Both the position numbers and the translations under genes were made by a program. Source: Candidatus Omnitrophota bacterium (lineage in GTDB: Bacteria; Omnitrophota; Omnitrophia; Omnitrophales; Danuiimicrobiaceae). Taken from it: a stretch of 6,285 nucleotides of DNA. Location of the stretch: contig JACQQO010000018.1 in assembly GCA_016206955.1 (NCBI GenBank), positions 1-6,285 on the forward strand, given 5' to 3'. This document shows positions 5,007 to 6,285 of this stretch, piece by piece (the first letter of the stretch is position 1; each line of letters begins with the position of its first letter). The notes beneath the pieces are model-generated. The model searched no databases, was not told the origin of the DNA, and worked only from the letters and a program-made list of their open reading frames with translations.

Positions 5007-5034
5007 ATTATATCAGAAAAGTGGAAAGTTGAAA
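5007..5034 (-). promoter_or_regulatory. Extended -10 promoter of the DUF378 gene
   Basis: On the minus strand TGATATAAT (5015 to 5007) perfectly matches the extended -10 consensus. A weak -35-like TTTCAA (5034 to 5029) lies 16 bp upstream. Transcription should start near 5000, giving a leader of about 54 nt that contains the two palindromes and the SD. It overlaps the candidate promoter of the divergent small gene. Confidence 0.55.
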
Positions 5035-5050
5035 CTAAATGTTGTATCAT
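5022..5050 (+). promoter_or_regulatory. Candidate promoter of the Cys-rich small membrane protein
   Basis: TGGAAA (5022-5027; 4 of 6 matches to -35) and TATCAT (5045-5050; 5 of 6 to -10) are 17 bp apart. The predicted start near 5057 leaves a leader of about 18 nt containing the SD AAGGAGGT at 5063-5070. It interleaves with the divergent DUF378 promoter, so the two genes could compete for polymerase or be regulated together. Confidence 0.4.
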
Positions 5051-5074
5051 TTTTCTAACTTCAAGGAGGTTCAC

Positions 5075-5344
5075 ATGCAAATTGGTTTGCTTTTAATTGC
5101 ACTTGGATTCGGTTTTAAAATTTTCGCAGAGGCAAGCACCCATGCTAAGAAATCGGTAAAACAGCTTGGCCGTGTCATTGGCGTGGTCATCATGATTGTC
5201 AGTTTTCTCGGGACGGTCTGTGCCGTCACTTGCGCGATTCAATATGGAAAAGGATTCTGTCCGATGGGGAAAAACTGGGGAATGGGCGGGAAAATGTGTC
5301 CCATCACCGGAAAACCGTTGGCCGATATGAGCGTTCAGAAATAA
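5075..5344 (+). CDS. Small Cys-rich two-helix membrane protein, unknown function
   Basis: I do not recognise a named family. The start is the ATG at 5075, preceded by a near-perfect SD AAGGAGGT four bases upstream. An in-frame ATG at 5039 would add 12 residues but lies upstream of the SD and of the predicted transcript start. The 89-residue product has two hydrophobic helices (about 2-18 and 33-57) joined by a basic linker (HAKKSVKQLGR). A short tail with CPMGKNWGMGGKMCPITGKP (62-81) follows. Cysteines are Cys49 and Cys53 at the end of helix 2, and Cys62 and Cys75 in the tail. The two tail cysteines are each followed by Pro and the segment is rich in Gly and Met. This pattern suggests metal (perhaps copper or iron) binding or disulfides, by inference only. 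It is divergent from the DUF378 gene and convergent with NnrS, with only four bases between their stop codons. Confidence 0.75.
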   Translation: MQIGLLLIALGFGFKIFAEASTHAKKSVKQLGRVIGVVIMIVSFLGTVCAVTCAIQYGKGFCPMGKNWGMGGKMCPITGKPLADMSVQK

Positions 5345-5348
5345 GAAA

Positions 5349-6285
5349 TCAAGCGTTGAAGCGGCTTACGCGTTCTTTCATTTCTTCATGCTGGCGCTCA
5401 AATTCGCCTGCTTCCGGAATCCGTAAGATTCTCGGGAGAACAAAACAAAGCCAGCTCATCCCAACCAAAATCCAAAGAGAAGCCGCCACGCCTAACAGCG
5501 CAAAAAAATGGTTGGGATAATATCCCGCGGCAACGCGAAAAACTAAAGAAAGAATAACTCCTACCAAAGTAATCCGCAAAATCCAGAGGGGCCTACGCAA
5601 AGCGGCCGACTCCCCTCCATGACTTAGCGTCACCATCGTGGCAATGGCAAACGTCATCAAACTCAAACCGCCAATGAATGTGAAATGAAGCATGCCCTTT
5701 GTCTGCGCCGGAAAAAATGCGGTCAGCCATAAGCCGAAGACAACCATCCACATCGAAATCCAAACGAGCTTCACAAAAAGATCCGGGGTCCTCGGAGGAA
5801 GGGGAAGTGCGCGCGACCATACGAGCGCTGTGGTCACGATAAGCGCTCTTAAACTATGAGCCCAAATTTCCCAGCCCGGAACATCCAGCCAAAAACTGAG
5901 GAAAAAAAGTAATCCTAATGCAAGATGAATTCGAAAATTATTTTTCTTCCTGCGAACGACTTCTTCAATGGCGCAAACTTCTGAAGGCTTCACCATCTCG
6001 AAACGTCCCATCAATCGCGGCGCCAAAAAACCTCCAACGCCAGAAACGATCGCCAAAATAAACCCTTGAAACGCCATATCCTCACCGATATCGCCCATCC
6101 AAACCGGAGTCACCTTAATTTGGTAGAGAACCAAAATGAAAGATCCCACAATACCGTGAAGAATTGCAATCGGGATCCAAACAAATTCAATCGGTGGTGA
6201 GGTTTTTGAACTTCCGTCCGCCCGTTTTATCTTCTCGACGCGAACGAAAATAAACCGCGCCAAAGAAAGAAGCCAAAGCGTGAAA
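5349..6285 (-). CDS. NnrS-like multi-pass membrane protein (partial, N-terminus beyond window)
   Basis: NnrS family members are haem- and copper-containing inner-membrane proteins linked to the nitric oxide/denitrification response. About 311 residues are visible, against roughly 390-400 in the family. The frame stays open to the window edge (FTLWLLS before the TTG at 6263), so that TTG is not the true start. Numbering from the TTG, matching segments are WIPIAILHGIVGS (29-41), AFQGFILAIVSGVGGFLAPRLMG (64-86), and MLHFTFIGGLSLMTFAIATMVTLSHGG (191-217). The last resembles the conserved NnrS stretch ending in LGHTGR, with His193 and His215 as candidate haem or metal ligands. Seven or eight transmembrane helices are seen, ending in a charged tail (EFERQHEEMKERVSRFNA). 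No denitrification gene is visible nearby, so the role in NO tolerance is inferred from the family alone. Confidence 0.75.
   Translation of the reverse strand, partial: FTLWLLSLARFIFVRVEKIKRADGSSKTSPPIEFVWIPIAILHGIVGSFILVLYQIKVTPVWMGDIGEDMAFQGFILAIVSGVGGFLAPRLMGRFEMVKPSEVCAIEEVVRRKKNNFRIHLALGLLFFLSFWLDVPGWEIWAHSLRALIVTTALVWSRALPLPPRTPDLFVKLVWISMWMVVFGLWLTAFFPAQTKGMLHFTFIGGLSLMTFAIATMVTLSHGGESAALRRPLWILRITLVGVILSLVFRVAAGYYPNHFFALLGVAASLWILVGMSWLCFVLPRILRIPEAGEFERQHEEMKERVSRFNA

Noticed and set aside
5039..5074. Upstream ATG extending the small membrane protein by 12 residues
   Set aside because: The strong SD AAGGAGGT (5063-5070) directs translation to the ATG at 5075, and the extension overlaps the predicted -10.
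5349..6263. Complete 304-residue membrane protein starting at the TTG at 6263
   Set aside because: The frame continues upstream to the window edge with hydrophobic residues, and the visible part is short for the NnrS family, so the gene is cut by the window.

Overview
The window comes from a bacterial genome of moderate GC content. It carries EF-P, extended -10 promoters and Shine-Dalgarno (SD) sites. The gene mix fits an uncultured, environmental, Gram-negative-type lineage: a cyanobacterial/plant-like Ski2 helicase, an EF-P with an unusual loop, a secreted Cu/Zn superoxide dismutase, a DUF378 protein and an NnrS-like membrane protein. The abundance of short palindromic intergenic repeats also fits, resembling what is seen in genomes of candidate phyla such as Omnitrophota. 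I cannot place it firmly without a database search.

Layout: (1) 1-1137, minus strand: a family 2 glycosyltransferase followed by the start of a HAD-family phosphatase, separated by 76 bp that hold a pair of inverted palindromic repeats. One of these repeats supplies the last codons of the glycosyltransferase. (2) 1138-1528: a 391-bp gene-free stretch, mostly filled by a 285-bp GC-rich element (1157-1441) with 15-bp terminal inverted repeats and several strong internal hairpins, then an inverted repeat and a probable promoter for the next gene. (3) 1529-2077, plus: exported Cu/Zn superoxide dismutase with all metal ligands. (4) 2061-2666, minus: elongation factor P, overlapping the SOD gene tail-to-tail by 17 bp. 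(5) 2697-4643, plus: a compact Ski2-like DEIH-box RNA helicase, divergent from EF-P across a 30-bp gap that contains a nearly symmetric, apparently two-way extended -10 promoter. (6) 4650-4707: a perfect 20-bp-stem hairpin repeat between convergent genes. (7) 4725-4946, minus, and 5075-5344, plus: two divergent small Cys-rich two-helix membrane proteins (one DUF378, one unrecognised) sharing a 128-bp intergenic region with palindromes and promoters. (8) 5349-6285, minus: an NnrS-like multi-pass membrane protein cut off at its N-terminus by the window edge.

Apart from the glycosyltransferase-phosphatase pair, neighbouring genes alternate in strand, so most appear to be transcribed singly. Function therefore cannot be inferred from operon context. 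EF-P and the helicase are both RNA/translation factors and may be co-regulated through the shared promoter. SOD (copper/zinc) and NnrS (a haem/copper family linked to nitric oxide response) suggest a loose redox-stress theme, which is inference only. The most unusual items are the 285-bp structured element, the symmetric EF-P/helicase promoter, the eIF5A-like loop of EF-P, and the paired CxxC motifs of the DUF378 protein.
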